Source: UBA5342 sp965662645 (GTDB lineage: Bacteria > Bacteroidota > Bacteroidia > Bacteroidales > UBA5342). Taken from it: a stretch of 64,000 nt of DNA. This document shows, one piece after another, positions 16,943-25,186 of the stretch. Under the pieces are notes generated by a model, which worked only from the letters and a program-made list of their open reading frames with translations, had not been told where the DNA came from and searched no databases. Position 1 is the stretch's first letter, and each line of letters starts with the position of its first letter. The stretch spans positions 41,387 to 105,386 of the forward strand of contig CBFIII010000007.1 in assembly GCA_965662645.1 (NCBI GenBank), given 5' to 3'. The position numbers and the translations under genes were made by a program.

Positions 16943-18715
16943 ATGAAAAACTTTTTCACATCGTTATTGGGATCATTAACCGCTCTCTTTATCTACTCTT
17001 TTTTAAGCGTTTTCATTGTCATAGCTATCATAGCAGGCGTATCAGCAAGTGCTACACAAGGCACAAAGACAGAAGTCAAGACAAACTCAATATTGGAACT
17101 TCGATTAGAAGGACAAATAACAGAACGACTCACTGATGAAAATGAACTTCTTGCCAATTTCACCTTACCAGGACAGGAAGACATTATCAAAGTGCAAGGA
17201 TTAAATAACATTCTTACATCCATCAAAGCTGCAGCTACAGACCCTAACATTAAAGGAATTTACATCCGCTCAAACATGTTTGCCGCAGGCTTTAGCACTT
17301 TAAAAGAAATCCGTGACGCCTTAATAGAATTTAAAACTAGCGGGAAGTTTATTGTTGCTTATGCTGACAACTACAGTCAAAAAGGATATTATATTGCTTC
17401 AGTAGCCGACAAAGTATATATCAATCCAATAGGAATGTTAGATATACACGGGCTATCAAGTCAAACTATGTTTCTCAAGAAAACCTTAGAAAAAGTAGGT
17501 GTTGAAATGACCATTATAAAACATGGAAAATACAAATCAGCAGTAGAACCTTTCTTAGGAGATAAAATGAGTGAAGAAAGCAAAGAACAAACAACCATTC
17601 TGTTAAACGACTTCTGGAATATCTATTGTAATGAGATTAACGCAAGTAGAAACGTTAGTAAAGAAATGCTAGATCGTTATGCTAATCAGATGGGTGGTTT
17701 ACAAAATACTCAAATAGCTATCAATTATAAACTGATTGATAAAACGATGTATTATGATGAGATGAGCGACGAACTAAAAAGACTATCGGGCAGAGAAGAT
17801 AAAAAAATCAGAAGCCTATCCACAGCCAAATATGCTAGCCAAGTCGTCACCAAAACAGAAACACAAGACGAAATAGCGATCATATATGCTTCAGGAGCCA
17901 TCGACGGCGGAAGTAGCAGCAACGAAGGCATCAATTCTAAGAAATTAGTTGAGACCATTCGCAAAGCACGCGAAGATGATGACATCAAAGCAATAGTACT
18001 ACGCATCAACAGTCCTGGAGGTTCTGCCTATGGTAGCGAACAGATCTGGCGTGAAGTCACATTAGCACGAGAAGGAAAACCATTTATCGTATCTATGGGC
18101 GACGTAGCTGCATCAGGAGGTTATTACATTGCGTGTGCAGCACATAGCATAGTGGCACAACCCAACACCATTACAGGATCCATAGGCATCTTTGGTATGT
18201 TTCCAAACATAAGCCAGTTGGATCAGAAACTAGGCCTTACCTTTGATGGTGTAAAAACAAATCTATTGGCTGATTTCTTAAACCCTAATCGTCCTGTAAC
18301 AACAGCAGAAAAACGCATTTTACAAAACTATATAGAAAACGGTTATGACAACTTTATCACCCGCTGTGCTGATGGACGACACACGACCAAAGAAGCCATT
18401 GACAAAATAGGTCAAGGACGTGTATGGTCAGGAGAAGATGCCAAAGACTTAGGGCTCGTTGACAAATTAGGAAACATAAATGATGCAATAACCTTAGCCG
18501 CAGAAATGGCTGGCTTAGAAGATTATAACTTACAAGAATTACCTAAAGCTAAACCCCTGATAGAATCACTGATGGAAAGCTTAAATGCGCAAGTAAAAAC
18601 AAGTATGATGAAAGTACGTTATGGCGAAGCTTACAAAGTATTTGAATATGCCACACGTATAAAAGGAATGCAAGGAATACAAGCCCGCATGCCCTATGAA
18701 ATAGAAATTTATTAA
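16943..18715 (+). CDS. sppA: Signal peptide peptidase SppA, long (67K) form
   Basis: The 590-residue inner-membrane serine protease degrades cleaved signal peptides. An N-terminal membrane anchor (about 5-35) is followed by two tandem ClpP-like domains, as in the E. coli long form. The probable catalytic lysine is K198 in KYKSAVEPF in the first domain. The nucleophile is S391 in GDVAASGGYY in the second. RINSPGGSAYGSE (about 353-365) and TGSIGIFG are further family signatures. It is 26 bp after hldA and likely cotranscribed. Confidence 0.93.
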   Translation: MKNFFTSLLGSLTALFIYSFLSVFIVIAIIAGVSASATQGTKTEVKTNSILELRLEGQITERLTDENELLANFTLPGQEDIIKVQGLNNILTSIKAAATDPNIKGIYIRSNMFAAGFSTLKEIRDALIEFKTSGKFIVAYADNYSQKGYYIASVADKVYINPIGMLDIHGLSSQTMFLKKTLEKVGVEMTIIKHGKYKSAVEPFLGDKMSEESKEQTTILLNDFWNIYCNEINASRNVSKEMLDRYANQMGGLQNTQIAINYKLIDKTMYYDEMSDELKRLSGREDKKIRSLSTAKYASQVVTKTETQDEIAIIYASGAIDGGSSSNEGINSKKLVETIRKAREDDDIKAIVLRINSPGGSAYGSEQIWREVTLAREGKPFIVSMGDVAASGGYYIACAAHSIVAQPNTITGSIGIFGMFPNISQLDQKLGLTFDGVKTNLLADFLNPNRPVTTAEKRILQNYIENGYDNFITRCADGRHTTKEAIDKIGQGRVWSGEDAKDLGLVDKLGNINDAITLAAEMAGLEDYNLQELPKAKPLIESLMESLNAQVKTSMMKVRYGEAYKVFEYATRIKGMQGIQARMPYEIEIY

Positions 18716-18827
18716 TATTTAATTGGTGAAAAACGTTAGCTTAGATCAATGTTCTTTTGTCATCTCACAAAGTGATAACGAAAGAATAAAAACCTAAGCA
18801 AACAGCCAATAACAAAATAATATAACA

Positions 18828-19709
18828 ATGACTGACTTAAGAGATAAAATTAAAGCATGCATTGACACTTATCCTGAAATGGATGATGCAACCATGCTAA
18901 AAGGCGCAAAAGAGATTGTAGCAAAAGCAGATACTTATGCAAACGAAGAGACGTACAAATTATTATTAAGTTGTCTTGACCTGACCACATTAAGCGCAAC
19001 GGATACCGTAGAAAAAGTGCAAGCTATGGCCAACAAAGTCAACGACTTTAAAAGTCATTACCCATCACTACCCAATGTAGGCGCTATCTGTGTATATCCT
19101 GCTATGGTAGCAGCTGTACGCGAAGCCTTACAAGCACAAGGTGTGGACATTGCTTCGGTATCGGGTGGTTTCCCTGCTGCGCAAACCTTTATCGAGGTAA
19201 AAGTAGCCGAGACCTCATTAGCCGTAATGGATGGTGCTGATGAGATAGATATGGTATTAAGTGTAGGAACATTTCTCTCGGGAGATTATGAAAAAGCTTT
19301 TGAAGAAATATCAGAAGTAAAAGCCGCATGTGGCCAAGCAAAATTGAAAGTCATCTTAGAAACGGGTGCTCTAAAGACAGCTAAAAACATCTGGGATGCC
19401 TCTATCATAGCGATGGAAGCTGGAGCTGACTTCATCAAGACTTCCACAGGAAAAGAAATAGCAGCAGCATCTCCCGAAGCCGCTTATGTCATGACCTCAG
19501 CTATAAAAGAATTCTACAACAAAGCACAGCGAAAAGTGGGATTTAAAGCCGCAGGTGGTATTTCAACAAGTGATGAAGCCTTAAAATACTATGCTATCGT
19601 TAAAGAGAATTTAGGCGAAGAATGGCTTAACAATAAATCTTTCCGCATTGGCGCAAGCCGATTAGCAAACAACCTATTAATTACCTTAGGTCAAGAAAGT
19701 TATTTTTAG
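18828..19709 (+). CDS. deoC: Deoxyribose-phosphate aldolase
   Basis: The 293-residue class I aldolase cleaves 2-deoxyribose-5-phosphate to acetaldehyde and glyceraldehyde-3-phosphate. The Schiff-base lysine is K204 in DFIKTSTGK, and the second lysine, K240, is in VGFKAAGGIS. The conserved Asp lies in DEIDMVL and the KVILETGAL strand precedes the active site. An N-terminal helical extension makes it slightly longer than the shortest forms, as in the E. coli-type enzyme. A strong terminator ends the unit. It works in deoxynucleoside breakdown, complementary to the salvage kinase at 7495. Confidence 0.95.
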   Translation: MTDLRDKIKACIDTYPEMDDATMLKGAKEIVAKADTYANEETYKLLLSCLDLTTLSATDTVEKVQAMANKVNDFKSHYPSLPNVGAICVYPAMVAAVREALQAQGVDIASVSGGFPAAQTFIEVKVAETSLAVMDGADEIDMVLSVGTFLSGDYEKAFEEISEVKAACGQAKLKVILETGALKTAKNIWDASIIAMEAGADFIKTSTGKEIAAASPEAAYVMTSAIKEFYNKAQRKVGFKAAGGISTSDEALKYYAIVKENLGEEWLNNKSFRIGASRLANNLLITLGQESYF

Positions 19710-19731
19710 GAAACAAAAAAATTAGAATCAT

Positions 19732-19768
19732 AAAAAGGATACTGGATGTTAATTTCGGTATCCTTTTT
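19732..19768 (+). terminator. Terminator of deoC
   Basis: Bases 19732-19742 pair perfectly with 19758-19768 (AAAAAGGATAC/GTATCCTTTTT). A T-run follows directly. Confidence 0.9.
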
Positions 19769-20027
19769 TTTGTTTCAACGATTAAGGACTCGCAGTTTAT
19801 AATTATAAATTAGCTGTTGCAAAATACGAAACCTATCAGCAGTTACTCTGCATAATTAATAATAATCGTATAACCTTGTGTATAGGAGTATCAAAATTGC
19901 TTCAATACTTCAAAAAATCTTTTGTGCAGCATTCAGCGGAATAAGCTAAATAAAAAAATCTGATGTTGACGTAACAGACAAACAACTCATCCCACTCAAG
20001 AAAAAAAGAACAAAAGCACAAGAAGAA

Positions 20028-20058
20028 CTTGATATTCTAAAGCATTCTTCTACTTTTG
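20028..20058 (+). promoter_or_regulatory. Promoter of the TonB-dependent receptor, in a 327-bp gap
   Basis: A -33 CTTG (20028-20031) and an exact -7 TACTTTTG (20051-20058) are separated by 19 bp, the standard Bacteroidota spacing. The ATG follows at 20097. The rest of 19770-20096 shows no gene, and I could not find the conserved boxes of a cobalamin riboswitch by eye. Confidence 0.7.
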
Positions 20059-20096
20059 CAGCATTAATAAAAATCATAATACAAATAAGAAAAGTA

Positions 20097-22115
20097 ATGA
20101 AAAACAAAGTAGTGAAAAATTCCGTTCTCCACTTCAGTAGATGGGGGAACAAGTCATTTTCAGCATTCAACTCTCTACACCGTATGGTTAAAGTTTGTGT
20201 ATTAAGCTCAGTCTATTTTGTGAGCTTAGGTCAAGCAGCTTTAGTTGCACAAACAGAAGAGGGAAACTCTAAAGAAATCACATTAGAGGAAGTAGAAGTG
20301 AATGCCGAGACAAATGAGCTAGCAATGGAGAGCGATTTGATGCGCATCATTGCTGTAGTTAATGAATCAGAGATAGCGCGATCGTCCGCACAGAGTGTCA
20401 CACAATTACTCGAAAGCCTTCCGGGCATCGACATTAAACAACGTGGAGCTTACAGCACACAAGCCGACCTCAGCATACGTGCTGGATCATTTGATCAAGT
20501 CCTGATAATGCTCAATGGCATTAACATCTCAGACCCACAGACAGGACACAATAACCTTAACCTTCCTATTAGTTTATCATCCATCGCACGCATAGAAGTG
20601 CTAGAAGGAGCAGGACTGCGCTACAATACGGCAGGAGCTTTTACAGGAGCAATCAACATCATCACCAAGACAGCCAACAAAACCACCGCCGAGGCCAATA
20701 TAAGTTATGGCGATCATCGGTATTCTAATGTAGGAGCAGATATTTATCTTAAGCAAAAAAACTTTAGACATCAACTGAGTATGAGTCGCACAGCCAGTGA
20801 TGGTTACCGATACAATACCGATTTTGAAACGCAACGCTTATACCTTAATTCTACTTTTAAAAAAGAACAAATTAAAATTGATTATCAAATGGGATACATC
20901 AATAACGGTTTTGGTTCTAATGGTTTTTACAGCGCTCTATATCCTGACCAATATGAGGAAATCAATGCTTTAACAACTTCACTAAAAGCCGAAATAGGAA
21001 AACAAATTAAGCTTTCGCCAAAGATTTATTACAAGCGCAGTTTCGATCGTTTTGAATTATTCCACAACTTTAAAGATGCCGCAAGTTGGTACACAGCACA
21101 CAACTACCACCAAACCGATGTGTTAGGAGGTGGATTAGATGCTAAAACAACTTATAAATTAGGGACTACCCGACTAGGACTAGATTTCAGAAATGAACGC
21201 ATAAGAAGTAATAAGTTAGGCGAAGACATCACCCCCATCGCCCATCCTCATGAAGATAGCATCTACTACACCAAAGAAAAAAGCCGCATCAACTACAACG
21301 CTTTTTTGAATCACACTTTTTACTATAAAAATTGGGCAACAGGTCTTAATGTTTTAATCAATTATAATGAAATAACAGAAAAGGTAAAACCCTATCTAGG
21401 ATTAGATGTTTCGTATCAAATATCACCACAGTTATCAGTAAAAGCTTCAGGTAACCAATCATTTCGTCTTCCTACTTTTACAGAATTATATTATACAGGA
21501 CCTACTAATATCGGAAATTCAGACCTCACACAAGAAGAAGCTCTGACTATGGATTGTGGAATCAATTATAAACGGCCCTTTTTCCAAGCTCAAGGATCCT
21601 TTTATTACCGCAAAGGAACAGACATTATCGACTGGGTAAAACAAGACATCTCGTCCTCGAACAAATGGCAAACGATGAATTATACAGAAGTCAACACTTA
21701 TGGCTTTGAATTACAAGCTTCGGTATATCCTAGTAAACTAAGTTCAAAATTAGCATTTATTGAGAAAATCAAAGGAAGCTATACTTATAACGAAAGCCAA
21801 CTAGAAAAACAGGAATTCATCTCCTATTACGCTCTTGATTATTTAAAAAACAAAGTCACATTAACTACTGATTTTCTGGTTTTAGAAAAAGTAAAAATTT
21901 CTCTATTAACACAATACCAAGAGCGACATAACCCGACTGATGCCACATCAAAATATCAACCTTTTTGGTTGTGGGATGCCCACCTTCAGTGGGATGGAAA
22001 ACACATAAGTCCTTTCGTCAAGATCAATAATATACTGAACACCACTTATTACGATTTCAACGATTTGCCACAAGCAGGCAGATGGGCTATAATAGGAGTA
22101 AAAGTTAAACTATAA
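20097..22115 (+). CDS. TonB-dependent outer-membrane receptor (BtuB-like architecture)
   Basis: The 672-residue protein has an unusually long export signal: about 35 polar residues (FSRWGNKSFSAFNSL) before the hydrophobic core, with likely cleavage near VAQ (about 52). A plug domain follows (about 65-200: VTQLLESLPGIDIKQRG, SIRAGSFDQVLIMLNGI, RIEVLEGAG), then the barrel (about 200-672). It lacks the CarboxypepD-like N-terminal domain of SusC proteins and is short, so it resembles BtuB/CirA-type receptors for cobalamin, siderophores or other small ligands. The ligand is not determined. No SusD-like partner or transport genes are adjacent. The next genes are a sigma-like/anti-sigma pair. Confidence 0.88.
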   Translation: MKNKVVKNSVLHFSRWGNKSFSAFNSLHRMVKVCVLSSVYFVSLGQAALVAQTEEGNSKEITLEEVEVNAETNELAMESDLMRIIAVVNESEIARSSAQSVTQLLESLPGIDIKQRGAYSTQADLSIRAGSFDQVLIMLNGINISDPQTGHNNLNLPISLSSIARIEVLEGAGLRYNTAGAFTGAINIITKTANKTTAEANISYGDHRYSNVGADIYLKQKNFRHQLSMSRTASDGYRYNTDFETQRLYLNSTFKKEQIKIDYQMGYINNGFGSNGFYSALYPDQYEEINALTTSLKAEIGKQIKLSPKIYYKRSFDRFELFHNFKDAASWYTAHNYHQTDVLGGGLDAKTTYKLGTTRLGLDFRNERIRSNKLGEDITPIAHPHEDSIYYTKEKSRINYNAFLNHTFYYKNWATGLNVLINYNEITEKVKPYLGLDVSYQISPQLSVKASGNQSFRLPTFTELYYTGPTNIGNSDLTQEEALTMDCGINYKRPFFQAQGSFYYRKGTDIIDWVKQDISSSNKWQTMNYTEVNTYGFELQASVYPSKLSSKLAFIEKIKGSYTYNESQLEKQEFISYYALDYLKNKVTLTTDFLVLEKVKISLLTQYQERHNPTDATSKYQPFWLWDAHLQWDGKHISPFVKINNILNTTYYDFNDLPQAGRWAIIGVKVKL

Positions 22116-22120
22116 AACTA

Positions 22121-22165
22121 TTGACACCGTCGATAATTTAACAATTTAATTAAAGACGGTGTCGA
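22121..22165. repeat. Inverted repeat between the TonB receptor and the sigma-like gene
   Basis: GACACCGTC (22123-22131) is repeated inverted as GACGGTGTC (22155-22163) across 23 AT-rich bases. No T-run follows, so it is not a standard terminator. A binding site or mRNA hairpin are alternatives. Confidence 0.5.
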
Positions 22166-22212
22166 TTCAATAATAAACCATTCCAGCCTAATAGTATCAA
22201 CAGGAAATGTGT

Positions 22213-22220
22213 TATTTTTG
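22213..22220 (+). promoter_or_regulatory. -7 element of the sigma-like gene
   Basis: TATTTTTG matches TAnnTTTG and lies 21 bp before ATG 22242. It therefore decides against the longer GTG start at 22209, which would precede the transcript. Confidence 0.55.
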
Positions 22221-22241
22221 ATCTTCAAAAAAAAAAGAATA

Positions 22242-22949
22242 ATGTCGAATAGCGATAAATTAGTTAATGAAAAAGAACTACTACTCTTAGCTCAAAAGGT
22301 AGTCTATCGCTATGCCCATACCATTCCCCGCACAGAACAAGAAGATGTTAAAATGAATATGGTTGAGAAATACCTCAACGAAGAGAGTAAGATCTGCCGC
22401 AACTTTAATGGTAACTCAAAAACCACGACGTATGTCATGGCAATTCTAAATAGAATGTGTTGCGGTATTATTCGTAAAGAAATTAAACATTGGAATAATG
22501 CAGGTGAAGATCACCTTAGTTACGAGAATAATGGAGGATCAGCAGAAGAGACAGCCACTCAATTATTAATAAACGACGAAATAAAATATCTTAAAAAAGT
22601 AATAATCCTTATTAATGACAACTATAAAACCGTTGTTTTTTTAGCCTTTTACTTTGCATTACAAACTAAGATTTTTTTCTTGAAAATTTATGATAAAAAC
22701 TACAAGAAGCATAATCTATTAAAGTTATTAAGTACAAAAACACCTCTTTCAAAAGGCCAGATATTCGAACAGCTAGCAAAAACGACAAACATTGTAGAAA
22801 AAAATAATATAAAAGGCGACGCTGTGCGAATGTGGCTCAACAAACAACAAGAAACTATACTTACACGCCTCAATGGTCCGTACAATAGAGCTTCATATAA
22901 CAAGGAAAGTTTTACGATTCTTTTTGAGTACTATTACGAAAAATATTAA
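22242..22949 (+). CDS. Divergent sigma-70-family (ECF-like) RNA polymerase sigma factor
   Basis: The product is 235 residues from ATG 22242. The first 80 residues resemble sigma region 2: an ICRNFNGNSKTTTYVMAILNRM stretch, read in parts as the helix after the core-binding segment, then CCGIIRKEIKHW. A late helix-turn-helix-like stretch (about 165-205, KGQIFEQLAKTT then DAVRMWLNKQQETI) could be region 4. The middle (about 115-160) is atypical and hydrophobic. The next gene has an anti-sigma zinc motif, which supports the call. The assignment is an inference from pattern and neighbourhood. The target regulon is unknown, although the adjacent TonB receptor is a candidate. Confidence 0.55.
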   Translation: MSNSDKLVNEKELLLLAQKVVYRYAHTIPRTEQEDVKMNMVEKYLNEESKICRNFNGNSKTTTYVMAILNRMCCGIIRKEIKHWNNAGEDHLSYENNGGSAEETATQLLINDEIKYLKKVIILINDNYKTVVFLAFYFALQTKIFFLKIYDKNYKKHNLLKLLSTKTPLSKGQIFEQLAKTTNIVEKNNIKGDAVRMWLNKQQETILTRLNGPYNRASYNKESFTILFEYYYEKY

Positions 22950-23008
22950 CTTTTTTTCAAAACAAGAAGAAAAAAGCAACTAATACAAAAGACAACACTG
23001 CATAAATT

Positions 23009-23743
23009 ATGCACCTGAACGAACAAGACATAGCAAAAGCTTCAGAAGCCTTGACAAAAGGGACTTACCATAAGCTTAATAAACGGATAAAAGATCATTT
23101 AGCCGCATGCGATAGCTGTGCTCATGAAGTGCAAACAATTAGCACATTACTAGATGATGAAACACCTCATCAACAAACAAAAAGAAAAACTTCACTTATT
23201 AAATTATCGATAAGCATAGCCGCTAGCGCCTTACTTGCTTTTGCCGGTTGGCAAATATTTCAACAGCCCAATATCGAAAATACTCCATTGGTGAAAACCA
23301 ATACAACACAAGACACGATAGAGTGTGTTCCGCAAAAAATAGACGAACAAGTAGCAGAACAGATAAAGGAAGAAGAAGTATCTATTATTCCAGTCAAAAA
23401 AGCACAAGAAAATAATGACCTACTAGCTTATCAAAGTCACAAAGAATTAGAAGTGCTGGTTAAACGTTTTGAAGAAGGTGCTATGCGTGGAGAAGACATC
23501 AAAATATTATCCCCCACTACTCTTGAAGGAACAAAAAACGCTATTTCTATCTGTTGGGACAATCCAGAAAAAGAAGAACTCATCATTGAATTCTTTGACA
23601 ATAAAGGCACCAAGCTTTTTGAGATTACCTCTCAGGATAATCATTACCAAGTATCGCTTAAAAAGTTAGGACTCTACTACTATAAAATCCTAAATAAGGA
23701 CTTTGACATGATTTTCTGTGGTCGTATCAAAATTATAGAATAA
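23009..23743 (+). CDS. Membrane-anchored anti-sigma-like protein with zinc-finger N-terminus
   Basis: The 244-residue protein has the H-x3-C-x2-C zinc anti-sigma pattern in HLAACDSCAHE (H30, C34, C37). One transmembrane helix (about 66-84) follows, then a long periplasmic region. The C-terminal 80 residues look like a small beta-sandwich ending in YYYKILNKDFDMIFCG. Family knowledge: such proteins hold an ECF sigma factor at the inner membrane and release it after an envelope signal. It is 59 bp after the sigma-like gene on the same strand, so the two probably form one operon. The signal it senses is unknown. Confidence 0.65.
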   Translation: MHLNEQDIAKASEALTKGTYHKLNKRIKDHLAACDSCAHEVQTISTLLDDETPHQQTKRKTSLIKLSISIAASALLAFAGWQIFQQPNIENTPLVKTNTTQDTIECVPQKIDEQVAEQIKEEEVSIIPVKKAQENNDLLAYQSHKELEVLVKRFEEGAMRGEDIKILSPTTLEGTKNAISICWDNPEKEELIIEFFDNKGTKLFEITSQDNHYQVSLKKLGLYYYKILNKDFDMIFCGRIKIIE

Positions 23744-24317
23744 ACCATTTATTCTGAAATAAGCAAAAAGTTACCCCCCTCTAAAGGTAAACAACCTTTA
23801 GCTACAGAATCCAACTTCATTTTTTATAGCGCCTTAGCATAACAATATTCCCCGTCAAGAAAAACTAATAAAAGTGTTTCATTAGGTATTCTATTTTCAC
23901 GTCGTATATTTTCCTTAGTAGCCATACTATAAGGCACATACGACACTTAAAAAACTCCAAAGCTACACTGATCACATTATCAGCTAGAAAAACAAGCAAA
24001 TAATAAGGATACTCCCTATTTAATGAGATAAAAGCAGACAAGCTAATAGAATAAACACTCAATAAAAAAGGGAGACACTTCAGATCAATTTTACCCCCCC
24101 AAAAAAGAGAAAAAGACCATTTAAAGTCACAAAAAGACCAAACAAGCAATTATTATAGATTATTTCCAAATCACTTAAACAATTCAAAACCGATCACTAT
24201 CAAAACGTTAATCTATAGGAGGAAATAATTTTCTTTAAAAAATGCATTTTATTTTTCAAAACCTACCGTTCACCGCAACTAAGATAACAGAAACGTCTTA
24301 CATAATACCACAGAACA
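23744..24317. other. 574-bp intergenic stretch without a convincing gene
   Basis: I see a 7-bp hairpin CTAAAGG/CCTTTAG (23781-23801) shortly after the anti-sigma stop and a C7 tract followed by A6 (24094-24106). A minus-strand 94-codon frame here starts with TTG and reads as low-complexity hydrophobic sequence, so I do not call it. Confidence 0.4.
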
Positions 24318-24644
24318 ATGAAAGATAAAAATATAATCATTCGAAAAGAAAGACGATGCATCAGGCTTCAGGAACTCATCTATGAATTGTCAGACAAATC
24401 AGGCATAAATAAAAATGAAGCCATTTCAATAACATCCATGCTTTTGTCAAACATTAAAGAACATCTGATAAAAGGACACAACATCAATTTAGGAGAATTA
24501 GGAGTAATGACACATCACAAAGCCAATGAAAACAGAGCTTATGAAATTCGTTACACGCCCTCTCTTATCCTACTTAACGACTTGAAAGAAACAAAAAATT
24601 CAAAAAACAACGCCACAGAATCTCCACTAAAACAGATAAAATAA
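24318..24644 (+). CDS. HU/IHF-like DNA-binding protein
   Basis: The 108-residue protein aligns by eye with the HU fold. Two N-terminal helices (ELIYELSDKSGINKNEA then SITSMLLSNIKEHL, about 19-53) are followed by the NINLGELGVM beta turn (about 58-67), which matches the HU 'V.L.GFG.F' position. A short beta-arm then runs to about residue 90 with a basic C-terminus. It is shorter in the arm than canonical HupA and belongs to the divergent HU-like group common in Bacteroidota. It lies between the sigma-like pair and a LytTR gene, so a local regulatory role is plausible. Confidence 0.7.
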   Translation: MKDKNIIIRKERRCIRLQELIYELSDKSGINKNEAISITSMLLSNIKEHLIKGHNINLGELGVMTHHKANENRAYEIRYTPSLILLNDLKETKNSKNNATESPLKQIK

Positions 24645-24819
24645 ACACTTAACAACAACTGACATATGACTAAATATAACGACCAACACCACAAAGGATA
24701 AAATATTATTCTTACTATTGTACGTTATATAATTGTCTGACCATTAAATTGTTAAATATCTTTTTGTTACAAAACAAAGAAAATACACACACAATTATTA
24801 ACATAATAACAACAATAAA

Positions 24820-25152
24820 ATGAAACAAGATTTCAGCCAACAACAAGGACAACGAATAATCATTACAGGAAAATCAAAGACACAATATGTTGACGTATCA
24901 GAAATCACACACATCTGCTGCGAAGACTCAATAGTCACCACCTATACAAACAACCTTAGCGTGTCTGCCACAAAACAGCTAAAGACGTTTGAAGAAGAAC
25001 TTAGAGAACTTGGATTCATACGTATCAATCGTTCTACATTAATCAATCAAGCACATATAAAAAGTTATACAGGCGGAGAAAAAAAAACAGTAGAATTAGC
25101 TAATGGAGAAATATTTCCTGTATCAAGACGCAAAGCACATTTATTCAAATAA
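24820..25152 (+). CDS. Single-domain LytTR DNA-binding protein
   Basis: The 110-residue protein consists almost only of a LytTR domain: DVSEITHICCEDSIVTTYT (about 26-44), then LSVSATKQLKTFEEEL, the RINRSTLINQAHIKSY core (about 67-82), and the NGEIFPVSRRKAHLF end. The order matches the AlgR/AgrA/LytR DNA-binding fold. There is no receiver domain, so its input is not a classical phosphorelay unless another protein supplies one. It is 35 bp upstream of the large secreted protein gene, which it may control. It carries no signal peptide and should be cytoplasmic. Confidence 0.8.
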   Translation: MKQDFSQQQGQRIIITGKSKTQYVDVSEITHICCEDSIVTTYTNNLSVSATKQLKTFEEELRELGFIRINRSTLINQAHIKSYTGGEKKTVELANGEIFPVSRRKAHLFK

Positions 25153-25186
25153 TCAATTAATAATCAACAACTAAACAATTAAATTA

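Noticed and set aside
19770..20096. Cobalamin riboswitch before the BtuB-like receptor
   Set aside because: I could not find the conserved B12-box elements by eye, and the promoter leaves only about 40 nt of leader.
23865..24149. 94-codon minus-strand frame with hydrophobic stretches
   Set aside because: It starts with TTG, has no promoter or ribosome site and no recognisable domain; AT-rich noncoding DNA read in this frame gives such sequence.
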